Of a DNA stretch of 64,000 nt, positions 28,155 to 36,268 are shown piece after piece. This stretch comes from Bacilli bacterium (GTDB lineage Bacteria > Bacillota_I > Bacilli_A > RF39 > UBA660). The notes below the pieces were generated by a model that did not search any database, was not told the DNA's origin, and saw only the letters and a program-made list of their open reading frames with translations. Numbering within the stretch: position 1 is the stretch's first letter; each line of letters opens with the position of its first letter. Location: NCBI GenBank assembly GCA_900752905.1, contig CAADWX010000005.1, positions 28,720-92,719 of the forward strand. Direction: 5' to 3'. Both the position numbers and the translations under genes were made by a program.

Positions 28155-28694
28155 ATGATATTTATGCATAAAGATTTAAAAGAAAAGGGTTTTAGTTCTT
28201 ATCAAATAAAAAAATTAGTAAATGATGGGAAGTTGTATATGATAAAAGATATTTATTCAACTACAAAAGAAATTAATTATTTGGAATATATTGCTGTTAA
28301 GCATCCAAATGCAGTGCTTAATTTGTATACAGCATGTTATTGTTATGGATTATTAAAGAAAAATTATAAGCCTTATATAATAGCTACAAAGCAAAAAGAT
28401 AGAAAGATTATTGATGAAAATATAAAACAAACTTTTATGACAGATGAATTATATGAAATAGGAATAAGTAATATTAAATTTCAAAATGTTCATTTAAAAG
28501 TATATGATTTAGAAAGACTTTTGATAGAAGTAATAAGGAATAAAGTTTATTTAGAATATGATATTTATCAAGAGATTATAAGAAATTATAGAAGAATAAT
28601 AAAACTATTAAATAAAAAAAAGCTAGCTGCATATCTTCCATATTTTAAAGATAAACGTATAATAGAAAGAATAGAAAGAGAAATATATGACTGA
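28155..28694 (+). CDS. AbiEi-like antitoxin/regulator family protein
   Basis: A 179-residue protein. ATG 28155 is placed by AAAAAGGTG. The N-terminus is a winged-helix-like segment (KGFSSYQIKKLVNDGKLYMIKDIYS); the middle LEYIAVKHPNAVLNLYTACYCYGL is typical of the AbiEi family, the DNA-binding antitoxin of type IV toxin-antitoxin systems. No AbiEii nucleotidyltransferase toxin lies next to it. It might act as a simple regulator here, and the agr locus follows. The assignment comes from pattern recognition. Confidence 0.65.
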   Translation: MIFMHKDLKEKGFSSYQIKKLVNDGKLYMIKDIYSTTKEINYLEYIAVKHPNAVLNLYTACYCYGLLKKNYKPYIIATKQKDRKIIDENIKQTFMTDELYEIGISNIKFQNVHLKVYDLERLLIEVIRNKVYLEYDIYQEIIRNYRRIIKLLNKKKLAAYLPYFKDKRIIERIEREIYD

Positions 28695-28745
28695 AAATTC
28701 ACTACTGGTGAATGTTTACAAATGACATACCGAAAGAGTGTATTT

Positions 28746-28770
28746 GCCCTTTAGTTTAAAGGGCTTTTTT
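28746..28770 (+). terminator. Terminator before the agr locus
   Basis: GCCCTTTA / TAAAGGGC with a 3-nt loop and six T. A second small hairpin (ATTCAC/GTGAAT) is at 28697-28713. Confidence 0.85.
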
Positions 28771-28835
28771 ATTATGAAATATTGAAAAAATTGCTAAATT
28801 ATGGTAATATTTTCTTGTGGGTTGAAGGTGATAAT

Positions 28836-29558
28836 ATGGTATCGTTTATTATTTATGATGATAAAGATGAGATGTTGAAAAGATTTGAAAATGTAGTAAT
28901 AAATTTAATGAGTAAATCAAATCAAGAATATAGAATAGAAAAGTTTAATAAATATACTAAGAAGTTTGATTCAATAATAAATGATAATACAACTAACAAA
29001 ATATATATAATGGATATTGAGATACCGAATAGTATTTCAGGTATTGATGCAGCAAAAAGAATAAGAAGAATAGATTGGAATAGTAGTATCATACTTGTAA
29101 CTTCATATGTTGAAATGGGTTATGAGGCTTTAAAGGCAAAAATAATGGTTTTAGATTTTATATCAAAATTTAATGATTGTAATAAAAATTTAACAAATAC
29201 TTTAAAATTAGCTCTTAAGAAAATTAATGATAAGAAAACATTAGTATATGAAAGTAATGGTATTACATATAGATTGTTTACCGATGATATTTTATATGTT
29301 GTGAGAGATTCTGTAGAAAGAAAAAGTATAATAACAACTACTTATAATGAGTTTTCAATTCCAGATACTATACCTGAAATATTAAATAAATTAGATTCTA
29401 GATTTTATATGTCCCATAGAAGCTGTATAGTAAATACATCTATGATTAAAAGTGTTGATTGGAGAAATAATATAATAAACTTTAAAGGTGGTAAAAGTAC
29501 TGATTATATAGCAAGAGATAAAAAGAAGGGCTTAAAAGAGTATGTTAAAAGTAATTAG
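28836..29558 (+). CDS. AgrA-like LytTR response regulator
   Basis: A 240-residue protein with a receiver domain (about residues 1-125; IYDDKDE acidic pocket, YIMDIEIP with the phospho-Asp, TSY) and a LytTR DNA-binding domain (about 140-240; FYMSHRSCIVNTSMIKSVDW). ATG 28836 is preceded by GAAGGTGAT. The stop codon overlaps the kinase gene by 17 bp. With the kinase at 29542 it forms the sensing arm of an agr-type quorum system whose signal genes are on the opposite strand downstream. Confidence 0.85.
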   Translation: MVSFIIYDDKDEMLKRFENVVINLMSKSNQEYRIEKFNKYTKKFDSIINDNTTNKIYIMDIEIPNSISGIDAAKRIRRIDWNSSIILVTSYVEMGYEALKAKIMVLDFISKFNDCNKNLTNTLKLALKKINDKKTLVYESNGITYRLFTDDILYVVRDSVERKSIITTTYNEFSIPDTIPEILNKLDSRFYMSHRSCIVNTSMIKSVDWRNNIINFKGGKSTDYIARDKKKGLKEYVKSN

Positions 29559-30837
29559 CTGGTCTATAATAGGATTTGTGTATAACTTATTTTGCTGCTA
29601 TGCTTTTTGTAAATTAACCAGTGAGAAATTTGAATTTAATAAAAGAGTGTTTATTATAACAAGTTTTTTCTCATTAATTAATTGTTATTCAATTTACTAT
29701 ATGCCACAAATAAGAGCAATAATATCAAATGTATGTGAAATGATAATATTACTGATTTTATATAAAAGGAATTTTGTTATTACACTAATTATAGAATTAT
29801 ATTTATTTTTATTATTGGCTATTAGTGAAGTTATATTTGTCACATTATTTATTGGTTTATTTAAACTTGATGGCAATTTCTTACAGAATACAGCTTTAGG
29901 AATTTTATGGACAAATATTGTAATAATGTTTATCTGCTATATATTCTTTTTGATTAGTACAAAAAAATTTTTAAAAATAGAAATAGAAAAGTGGAAGTAT
30001 AACCAAAATTTTAATAATATTGCTTTATATTTTCTTAGTATAGTAACTATAATTAGTCTTATGATTCCACTGTTAAATTATGAAATAAATTTAAGCCAAA
30101 TTATTTGCTTTTCTATTTTAACTTTATTTTCAATATTTTTTATATTTGGATTTTTCTATCAAAAAAATGGTAATTTAAAGTTAAGAAAAGAATATGATAA
30201 TTTAGTAATGTTTTCCAAAACATATGAAAAGTTAATAGATGAAAAAAGTAAGGAACAACATGAAAACAGAAATCAACTATTAATAATAAAGTCTATGATA
30301 GATTCAAAAAATAAAAATATATCAAAGTATATTGATAAGTTACTAAATATTGATTCAGAAAATAACGATTTAAGTTATCTAACAAGATTAAAAAATTTCC
30401 CAGATGGTTTAAAAGGTTTAGTGTATTATAAAATTGAAGAAATGAAAAAGTTAGGTATTGATGTATTTGTATATGCACCAAATAGTTTATCTAAAAATGA
30501 TGCCAAAATATTTGAAAACAGTTTAAAAGATATAAGTAGAATTATAGGTGTATATTTGGATAATGCCAAAGAAGCATCAAAAATAAGTAATAGTAAATTT
30601 GTTGTAATAGAATTTAATGTTAATGAAGATATAGTATTTAATGTATCTAATACATATAAAGAAAATAATATAGATAAAATTGGTATTACGGGTTTTACTA
30701 CAAAAGGAAGAGGACATGGTCATGGACTATCATTGGTTTCTGATATCTTAAAAGAAAATAAAAATTTTGAAGCTACTACGTCAATCGATGGAAGATATTA
30801 TAACAAAAGCTTAAAAATAACACTAAAAAAGGATTAA
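29542..30837 (+). CDS. AgrC-like sensor histidine kinase
   Basis: A 431-residue protein with six or seven hydrophobic helices (residues about 1-215), then a GHKL kinase: EQHENRNQLLIIKSMI with the phospho-His, VYLDNAKEAS (N box) and TKGRGHGHGLSLV (G box). This is the AgrC layout, where the membrane part senses a cyclic peptide outside the cell. It overlaps the regulator gene by 17 bp and converges with agrD. The ligand is most likely the product of the 37-codon gene at 30858. Confidence 0.85.
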   Translation: MLKVISWSIIGFVYNLFCCYAFCKLTSEKFEFNKRVFIITSFFSLINCYSIYYMPQIRAIISNVCEMIILLILYKRNFVITLIIELYLFLLLAISEVIFVTLFIGLFKLDGNFLQNTALGILWTNIVIMFICYIFFLISTKKFLKIEIEKWKYNQNFNNIALYFLSIVTIISLMIPLLNYEINLSQIICFSILTLFSIFFIFGFFYQKNGNLKLRKEYDNLVMFSKTYEKLIDEKSKEQHENRNQLLIIKSMIDSKNKNISKYIDKLLNIDSENNDLSYLTRLKNFPDGLKGLVYYKIEEMKKLGIDVFVYAPNSLSKNDAKIFENSLKDISRIIGVYLDNAKEASKISNSKFVVIEFNVNEDIVFNVSNTYKENNIDKIGITGFTTKGRGHGHGLSLVSDILKENKNFEATTSIDGRYYNKSLKITLKKD

Positions 30838-30856
30838 GTAAAACTCAATCCTTTTT
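30826..30856. terminator. Bidirectional terminator between agrC and agrD
   Basis: AAAAAGGATT / AATCCTTTTT with an 11-nt loop. A-run and T-run on the two sides let it serve both strands; it overlaps the agrC stop. Confidence 0.85.
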
Positions 30857-30857
30857 A

Positions 30858-30971
30858 TTATTTTTCAATTATTGATTTAGGTGCTTCTGGTTCATCCCAA
30901 AGTACAAGATAACAAGCAGATTCACTAGGTGCAGATGCAACAAGAGTTAATAATTTTCCTAAAAAAGACAT
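30858..30971 (-). CDS. agrD: AgrD-like autoinducing peptide precursor, 37 aa
   Basis: A 37-codon minus-strand gene starting at ATG 30971 behind GGAGGGG, 20 bp after agrB. It has the three AgrD parts: an amphipathic leader (MSFLGKLLTLVASAP), a Cys-containing core (SACYLVLW) and the acidic tail DEPEAPKSIIEK, which closely matches the DEvEvPkEL tail of staphylococcal AgrD. If cleaved before DEPE, the mature peptide would be a thiolactone from Cys to Trp, a six-residue ring rather than the usual five. Ring size and N-terminal processing are inferred. Confidence 0.85.
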   Translation of the reverse strand: MSFLGKLLTLVASAPSESACYLVLWDEPEAPKSIIEK

Positions 30972-30991
30972 ACAACCCCTCCTTCTATATA

Positions 30992-31609
30992 TTAAGCATT
31001 TTGCTTAATAGACATATTATATTGCTTATAATTATCAAAAGGTAAATTGAAAATTTTATAAGTAAGTTTATTTACTGAAATGCCTTCTAATACAACACTC
31101 ATTAAAAATATATTTGATAAAGTGTTATTAGTAACTAACATAGATACAATCGAAATTGTGCAAGCATTAATAATAGTAATGTATTTATACTTAAGACATC
31201 TTTTTCTATTTATTAAAGGTCTTTTTTTAGTATCAGCAGGTGCATATAAGTATAGGGAAATAATTGAAATTATACTTATAATACATTTATAAAACAGTGA
31301 GATAGTAATAAATTTACATATATAAGGCACTCCAATAAAAATAATAGTTGATGAAATAAGACAATTTAGACTAGTGGTAGCATGTACTCCAAAACCTGTT
31401 TTTCTTAATATATTAAAACAAATTAATAGTAGTAACATATAAAAGAAATTACCTGTTATTATTGCTATAGGAAATATAATTAATAATTTGGTAATTGTTA
31501 AATAGAACCCCTCTAACCCATATTTAATTTCTGCTAATTTATCATCATCATAATCTGGGTAATTCTTTTTAATTATATTCATGCTCCAATCTAAAAATTT
31601 TTTCTTCAT
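30992..31609 (-). CDS. agrB: AgrB-like peptide-processing membrane protease
   Basis: A 205-residue integral membrane protein. The catalytic pair of AgrB is visible: LRKTGFGVHATTSLNC, with His and Cys spaced seven apart as in Staphylococcus (H77/C84). APADTKKRPL is a second family motif. Four to six hydrophobic helices surround these. It should cut the AgrD tail and form the thiolactone. Its start is preceded by GGAGGTAG and it is followed by agrD in the same operon, on the strand opposite the regulator and kinase. Confidence 0.93.
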   Translation of the reverse strand: MKKKFLDWSMNIIKKNYPDYDDDKLAEIKYGLEGFYLTITKLLIIFPIAIITGNFFYMLLLLICFNILRKTGFGVHATTSLNCLISSTIIFIGVPYICKFITISLFYKCIISIISIISLYLYAPADTKKRPLINRKRCLKYKYITIINACTISIVSMLVTNNTLSNIFLMSVVLEGISVNKLTYKIFNLPFDNYKQYNMSIKQNA

Positions 31610-31922
31610 TTAACTACCTCCAACTGTTAAGCTTATTTTAACATCTATATATTTTACTGATTACTGATGCGATTTTAACAATTTATGAACAAAATTCGAC
31701 AAATTTTGAAATATTTATTAAAAAGAGCAATAAAAAAATACAAATATTGTATTATATTGAATCAATTTTAGTAAAAATTAATTATTTTTTTGCAAAACCT
31801 GATATTCTAGGAGTGCAAAAAATGCGATTTATGTCGATTTTTTTGTCAACGTAATTGTTGTAAAAATAGTAGTGTATGTAGTATATTATTATCGTAAGCA
31901 AAATTACTAGAAGGGAGCGTTT
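31610..31922. other. Divergent control region between agrB and cspA
   Basis: No gene is visible in these 313 bp. They hold the agrB promoter side and the cspA leader. An inverted repeat TTTTTTTGCA (31785-31794) / TGCAAAAAA (31814-31822) lies in the cspA leader, possibly an RNA structure that responds to temperature. A minus-strand open frame here is not supported. Confidence 0.4.
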
Positions 31923-32135
31923 ATGAAGGGCAAAGTTAAATGGTTTAATAATGAAAAAGGTTTTGGATTTATTGAACATGAAAGCGGAGAAGATATTTTT
32001 GTACATTATTCCTCAATATTATCTAGTGGATATAAAACATTAGTTGAAGGACAATATGTTGAATTTGAGTTAGTTAGAACTGACAAAGGTTTACAAGCAA
32101 AAAATGTCGTTGAAATTAAAACTACCTTAGTGTAG
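31923..32135 (+). CDS. Cold-shock protein, CspA family
   Basis: A 70-residue single cold-shock domain behind AGAAGGGAG. Both RNA-binding motifs are present, KGFGFIEH (RNP1) and DIFVHYSSI (RNP2), and it begins [11 protein letters not shown]. It binds single-stranded RNA and DNA and melts structure at low temperature. The long leader upstream fits the usual post-transcriptional control of csp genes. Confidence 0.95.
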   Translation: MKGKVKWFNNEKGFGFIEHESGEDIFVHYSSILSSGYKTLVEGQYVEFELVRTDKGLQAKNVVEIKTTLV

Positions 32136-32144
32136 TTTTTTTTT
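32118..32144 (+). terminator. Terminator of the csp gene
   Basis: AAAACTAC / GTAGTTTT with a 6-nt loop and T-run, overlapping the stop codon. Confidence 0.85.
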
Positions 32145-32181
32145 AAATTTTATGTTACAATAAATATAGGAGAGTGATAGT

Positions 32182-32703
32182 ATGAGATATAATATTAGAG
32201 GAAGCAAAGTGGAGGTTACTGATTCAATCAAAAATTATGTTGAAGAAAAACTTAATAGATTGAATAAGTATTTTGAAAGTGCTGATGAATATACAGCTAA
32301 TGTATTAGTTAAAGTTAATGGAATAAATCAGACTGTTGAAGTTACAATCCCAATCAAAAAGATAATTTTAAGAGCAGAAGAAACAAATCAAGATTTATAT
32401 AAATCAATTGATTTAGTTGCAGATAAATTGGAAAGACAAATAAGAAAAAATAAAACAAGAATGCGTAAACCATCAAAAGAAATGTATGTTGTTGATTTTG
32501 AGGTAAATAGTGAAGAAGTAGTAGAAGGAAAAATAGTAAAAAGAAAAGAAATAGAAAATAAACCTATGAGTGAAGAAGAAGCAATTCTTCAAATGGAATT
32601 ATTAGGTCATGAATTCTTTATATTCAATAATTCTGATATTAATGCAAATTCAGTTATTTACAAAAGAAAAGATGGAAACTATGGTATTCTAGAACTTAAA
32701 TAA
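32182..32703 (+). CDS. hpf: Long-form ribosome hibernation promoting factor
   Basis: A 173-residue protein. The N-terminal S30AE domain (about residues 1-100, MRYNIRGSKVEVTDSIKNYV start) binds the 30S decoding site. The C-terminal domain (about 115-173; KPMSEEEAILQMELLGHEFFIF) is the dimerisation part found only in long HPF, which joins two ribosomes as 100S particles in stationary phase. hpf directly upstream of secA is common in Bacillota. Confidence 0.95.
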   Translation: MRYNIRGSKVEVTDSIKNYVEEKLNRLNKYFESADEYTANVLVKVNGINQTVEVTIPIKKIILRAEETNQDLYKSIDLVADKLERQIRKNKTRMRKPSKEMYVVDFEVNSEEVVEGKIVKRKEIENKPMSEEEAILQMELLGHEFFIFNNSDINANSVIYKRKDGNYGILELK

Positions 32704-32710
32704 ATATATA

Positions 32711-32739
32711 AAAAAAGTGAATTCATTTCACTTTTTTTA
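32711..32739 (+). terminator. Terminator of hpf
   Basis: AAAAAAGTGAA / TTTCACTTTTTT stem with T-run. Confidence 0.85.
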
Positions 32740-32804
32740 TATTTAGTATATCAATTTAACTGTAAATTTGGTAAAATATTAAATGTATGAAAGGAGATAG
32801 CAAC

Positions 32805-35294
32805 ATGAAATTTTTTAAAAAGTTGTTTGATCAAGAATATAAAGAATTAGAGAAATTTAAAAAAATAGCTGATAAAGTAATGTTATATGAAGATGATATG
32901 GCTAAATTATCAGATAAAGAATTGAAAGCTAAAACAGAAGAATTTATAAATAGGTTGGAAAACGGTGAAACTTTAGATGATATAAAAGTGGAAGCTTTTG
33001 CTGTTGTAAGAGAAGCTGCTTATCGTGTAATAGGGGAAAAACCATATTATGTTCAAATATTAGGTGGTCTTGCTATACATGAGGGAAATATAGCTGAAAT
33101 GAAAACAGGTGAAGGTAAAACTTTAACTTCAACAATGCCTGCATATTTAAATGCATTGTCAAAAAAAGGAGTACATATTATTACTGTAAATGAGTATCTT
33201 GCTGAAAGAGATGCTAATTGGATGGGAAATATTTATAGATTTTTAGGACTTACAGTTGGTATAAACTATAGAGAATTAACACCAAAGGAAAAGAAAGAAG
33301 CATACTCATGTGATATTACATATACAACAAATAATGAATTAGGATTTGACTATTTGAGAGATAATATGGTTGTTCGTGCACAAGATAGAGTTCAAAGAGG
33401 TTTAAATTTTGCAATCGTCGATGAAGTTGACTCTGTTTTAATTGATGAGGCTAGAACACCACTTATAATATCGGGTGGACATATGGATTCTGCAAATTTA
33501 TATATTCAAGCAGATAAATTTGCAAAAAAATTAAAAGAAAATGATGGATATTTATATGATGAAAAAACAAAAGCAGTAACTCTTGATGAAAAGGGAATTG
33601 CTTTAGCTGAAAAAACATTTGGAGTATCTAATTTATATGATATAAATAATACAAGTTTGGTTCACTATATTAATCAAGCATTAAGAGCAAATTATGCTAT
33701 GAAAAATGACATAGATTATGTAGTAAAAGATGGTGAAATATTAATCGTAGATCAATTTACAGGACGTTTAATGCCAGGACGTGCATTTTCTGATGGATTA
33801 CATCAAGCAATAGAAGCTAAAGAAGGCGTAAAAATAAATCAAGAAATGAAGACCTTGGCAACTATAACATTCCAAAACTTATTTAGAATGTATAATAAAT
33901 TGTCTGGTATGACAGGTACTGCCAAAACAGAAGAAGAAGAATTTAGAGAAATATATAATATGTATGTTATACAAATTCCTACAAATAAACCTATTATAAG
34001 AGAGGATTTCTCAGATTTAATTTTTGCTACTAAAAAAGGTAAATATAAAGCTATTGTACAAGAAATAAAAGAAAGACATGCTAAAGGTCAACCAGTATTA
34101 GTTGGTACAATAGCTGTAGAAACATCTGAATTATTAAGTTCTATGTTAAAGAAAGAACACATACCACATGAAGTATTAAATGCAAAAAATCATGCTCGTG
34201 AAGCTGAGATTATTGCGCACGCTGGTGAAAAAGGGGCTGTTACTATTGCGACAAATATGGCAGGTCGTGGAACTGACATAAAAATTGATGATGAAGTAAA
34301 AGCCTTAGGTGGATTGTGTGTTATTGGTACAGAGCGTCATGAATCAAGAAGAATTGATAATCAATTAAGAGGACGTTCAGGTCGTCAAGGGGATCCAGGA
34401 TTTACCCAATTTTGTGTATCTTTTGAAGATGAGTTAATGGTAAGATTTGGTGCAGATCGTACTAAAGCGTTACTAGCAAGAGTTGGATTTTCTGATGATG
34501 CATCTATTAGAATGAAACCACTAACAAAATCAATTGAAGCCGCACAAAAAAGAGTCGAAGGAGATAACTTTGATACAAGAAAAAACTTGCTTCAATATGA
34601 TAATGTTGTAAATCAACAAAGAGAATATATATATGAAAAAAGAAATGAAATTTTAGATTCAGAATCAATTCATGAAACAACATTAGAAACATTTAGAAAT
34701 TATATAAATTCTTTAGTATCATCACATATTATGCCAGAAGGAAAGTTAACTGAAAATGATTTGAGTGAAATACTTGAAGTAGTAAATGAACATTTATTAA
34801 ACAAAAAACTTGAATTAAAAGATATAAAAGATGTACCAGAAGGTGAACTAGAAGAATATCTATTTAATTTAGTAAGTATTGAATATGAAAATAAATTAAA
34901 AGGTATACCAGAAGAAGTAAGAAATGAATTTGAAAAAGCTATAACACTTAGGGTTATAGATACACATTGGATGAATCATATTAGTACTATGGATCATTTA
35001 AGAGAAGGTATTAGATTAAGAGCATATACTGATAATCCTCTTAGAGCATATACTGCAGAAGGTTTTGAATTATATGAAGAAATGTTAAATGCAATAGATA
35101 AAGAAGTAACATTTTATTTATTGAAAGCAGAAATAAGGCAAAATATCGAAAGAAAACAAGTAGTAAAAGGTCAAGCTGTAGAAGATAAAGCAAAAACAAA
35201 AAAGGCTGAACCTAAAAAAAGTACAAAAGTAGGACGTAATGATCCATGTCCATGTGGAAGTGGTCGCAAATATAAACAATGTTGTGGTAAATAA
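32805..35294 (+). CDS. secA: Preprotein translocase ATPase SecA
   Basis: An 829-residue motor of the Sec pathway; ATG 32805 follows AAAGGAG. Motifs are MKTGEGKT (Walker A), VDEVDSVLIDEARTPLI (Walker B and DEAD), TNMAGRGTDIK and QLRGRSGRQGDPG. The C-terminus is a Lys-rich linker and a SEC-C zinc motif, CPCGSGRKYKQCCGK (C-x-C-x8-CC). The last about 14 codons recur five more times downstream between unrelated genes, and the terminator after the gene recurs once, so this 3' end looks like an insertion site. The present tail may itself have been supplied by the newest insertion. Confidence 0.97.
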   Translation: MKFFKKLFDQEYKELEKFKKIADKVMLYEDDMAKLSDKELKAKTEEFINRLENGETLDDIKVEAFAVVREAAYRVIGEKPYYVQILGGLAIHEGNIAEMKTGEGKTLTSTMPAYLNALSKKGVHIITVNEYLAERDANWMGNIYRFLGLTVGINYRELTPKEKKEAYSCDITYTTNNELGFDYLRDNMVVRAQDRVQRGLNFAIVDEVDSVLIDEARTPLIISGGHMDSANLYIQADKFAKKLKENDGYLYDEKTKAVTLDEKGIALAEKTFGVSNLYDINNTSLVHYINQALRANYAMKNDIDYVVKDGEILIVDQFTGRLMPGRAFSDGLHQAIEAKEGVKINQEMKTLATITFQNLFRMYNKLSGMTGTAKTEEEEFREIYNMYVIQIPTNKPIIREDFSDLIFATKKGKYKAIVQEIKERHAKGQPVLVGTIAVETSELLSSMLKKEHIPHEVLNAKNHAREAEIIAHAGEKGAVTIATNMAGRGTDIKIDDEVKALGGLCVIGTERHESRRIDNQLRGRSGRQGDPGFTQFCVSFEDELMVRFGADRTKALLARVGFSDDASIRMKPLTKSIEAAQKRVEGDNFDTRKNLLQYDNVVNQQREYIYEKRNEILDSESIHETTLETFRNYINSLVSSHIMPEGKLTENDLSEILEVVNEHLLNKKLELKDIKDVPEGELEEYLFNLVSIEYENKLKGIPEEVRNEFEKAITLRVIDTHWMNHISTMDHLREGIRLRAYTDNPLRAYTAEGFELYEEMLNAIDKEVTFYLLKAEIRQNIERKQVVKGQAVEDKAKTKKAEPKKSTKVGRNDPCPCGSGRKYKQCCGK

Positions 35295-35530
35295 GCCCGC
35301 GAACCCGCATAAAATAAGGGATTGCGGGTTTTTCTATGCTTCCACATTTTTGGTAATTTTTAGATTGTTCATTGTCTTAGATACGTTTTAGATACATTGC
35401 AAAAACCTTGCAAAACCTTATAAGATAAGGGTAAAAACGTGTATTTGAACTTTGATTTCAAATTAGATACAAAACGTAACTAAAAAGTATTTAAGTTGTA
35501 ATTTATTACTCATAAGTAGTAATATCAAAG
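35295..35530 (+). repeat. Downstream arm module B, copy 1
   Basis: The region after the secA stop. It holds the terminator, then CTTAGATACGTTTTAGATAC (a tandem pair), CCTTATAAGATAAGGGTAAAA, and farther on TTAGATACAAAACGTAACTA, which contains an inverted TACGTT-like copy. It aligns along its length with 37402-37636. Nothing else is seen before the gene at 35577. Confidence 0.75.
35302..35344 (+). terminator. secA terminator
   Basis: AACCCGC / GCGGGTT with T-run. The same hairpin recurs at 37409-37440 after the first downstream SEC-C copy. Confidence 0.9.
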
Positions 35531-35576
35531 ATTAGAACGATAATTTATGATATAATATTTACAAGGAGAGTTTAAT

Positions 35577-36228
35577 ATGGTAGAAATAATTGCTGTGGTT
35601 ATATCAGGAATATCACTTTTAATTGTAATAATAAACCAGTTTAAAATGATAAAAGATAAGGAACCACAATTATCGTTTAATTTAAGAAGTATTAATGGTT
35701 TTTTGTATTTAAGAGTTAGAAATAGTGGTTTAACTAAGGCGAAGAATATAAGAATTACTATAATAAAAATATATAATAATGGTGATAGTGGAATTCAAGA
35801 GGATCAAATTTTTCAAATACCATTTGAATTAGCCGCTCAAGAAAAAGTTCAAGAAATGATAGGATTTTTGAATGAAAGCATTTCAAATCATCCGTTTCCA
35901 TACGTTGATATTAAAGTATGTTATGATAAAACACATTTTATTAAAAGAGTGAAATATGAACGACAAGTTTTTTTATTATGCCTCAGTTGAAGAAAAATTA
36001 AGTGTTGATACAGGTCTAGACTTAAGAAGTATTGATCATAACATAAATAATATTCATAAATCAACATTGAGATTAGCAAATTATTTTGATGGAAATGAAA
36101 TTGCACCATTTGATGAATTAAACATTGTATCGGGTAATCATTTCCAAAAGGATTTAAAAAATGTAAAAGAAGGAAAAAATAGTACGGTAAAAAGTAGAAA
36201 AGAAGTCATAGAGAGTAGAATAAGATAA
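35577..36228 (+). pseudogene. Frameshifted membrane-anchored protein (first cargo gene)
   Basis: The first frame (35577-35990) gives 137 residues: an N-terminal helix (IIAVVISGISLLIVIIN), then a beta-rich domain (LSFNLRSINGFLYLRVRNSGLTKAKNI). At a run of seven T near 35957-35963 the frame ends in an unrelated tail, while the +1 frame (ATG 35956) continues FFYYASVEEKLSVDTGLDLR for 90 residues to 36228. Removing or adding one T pair joins them into one about 220-residue protein. Either it is a recent frameshift or the slippery run is read through. Function unknown. Confidence 0.6.
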
Positions 36229-36268
36229 AAAATATTATATATGTATGCTGTATTAAGGAGTTGATACT

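Noticed and set aside
31782..32006. Minus-strand frame over the start of the csp gene
   Set aside because: It overlaps the conserved cold-shock gene and its leader and has no family support.
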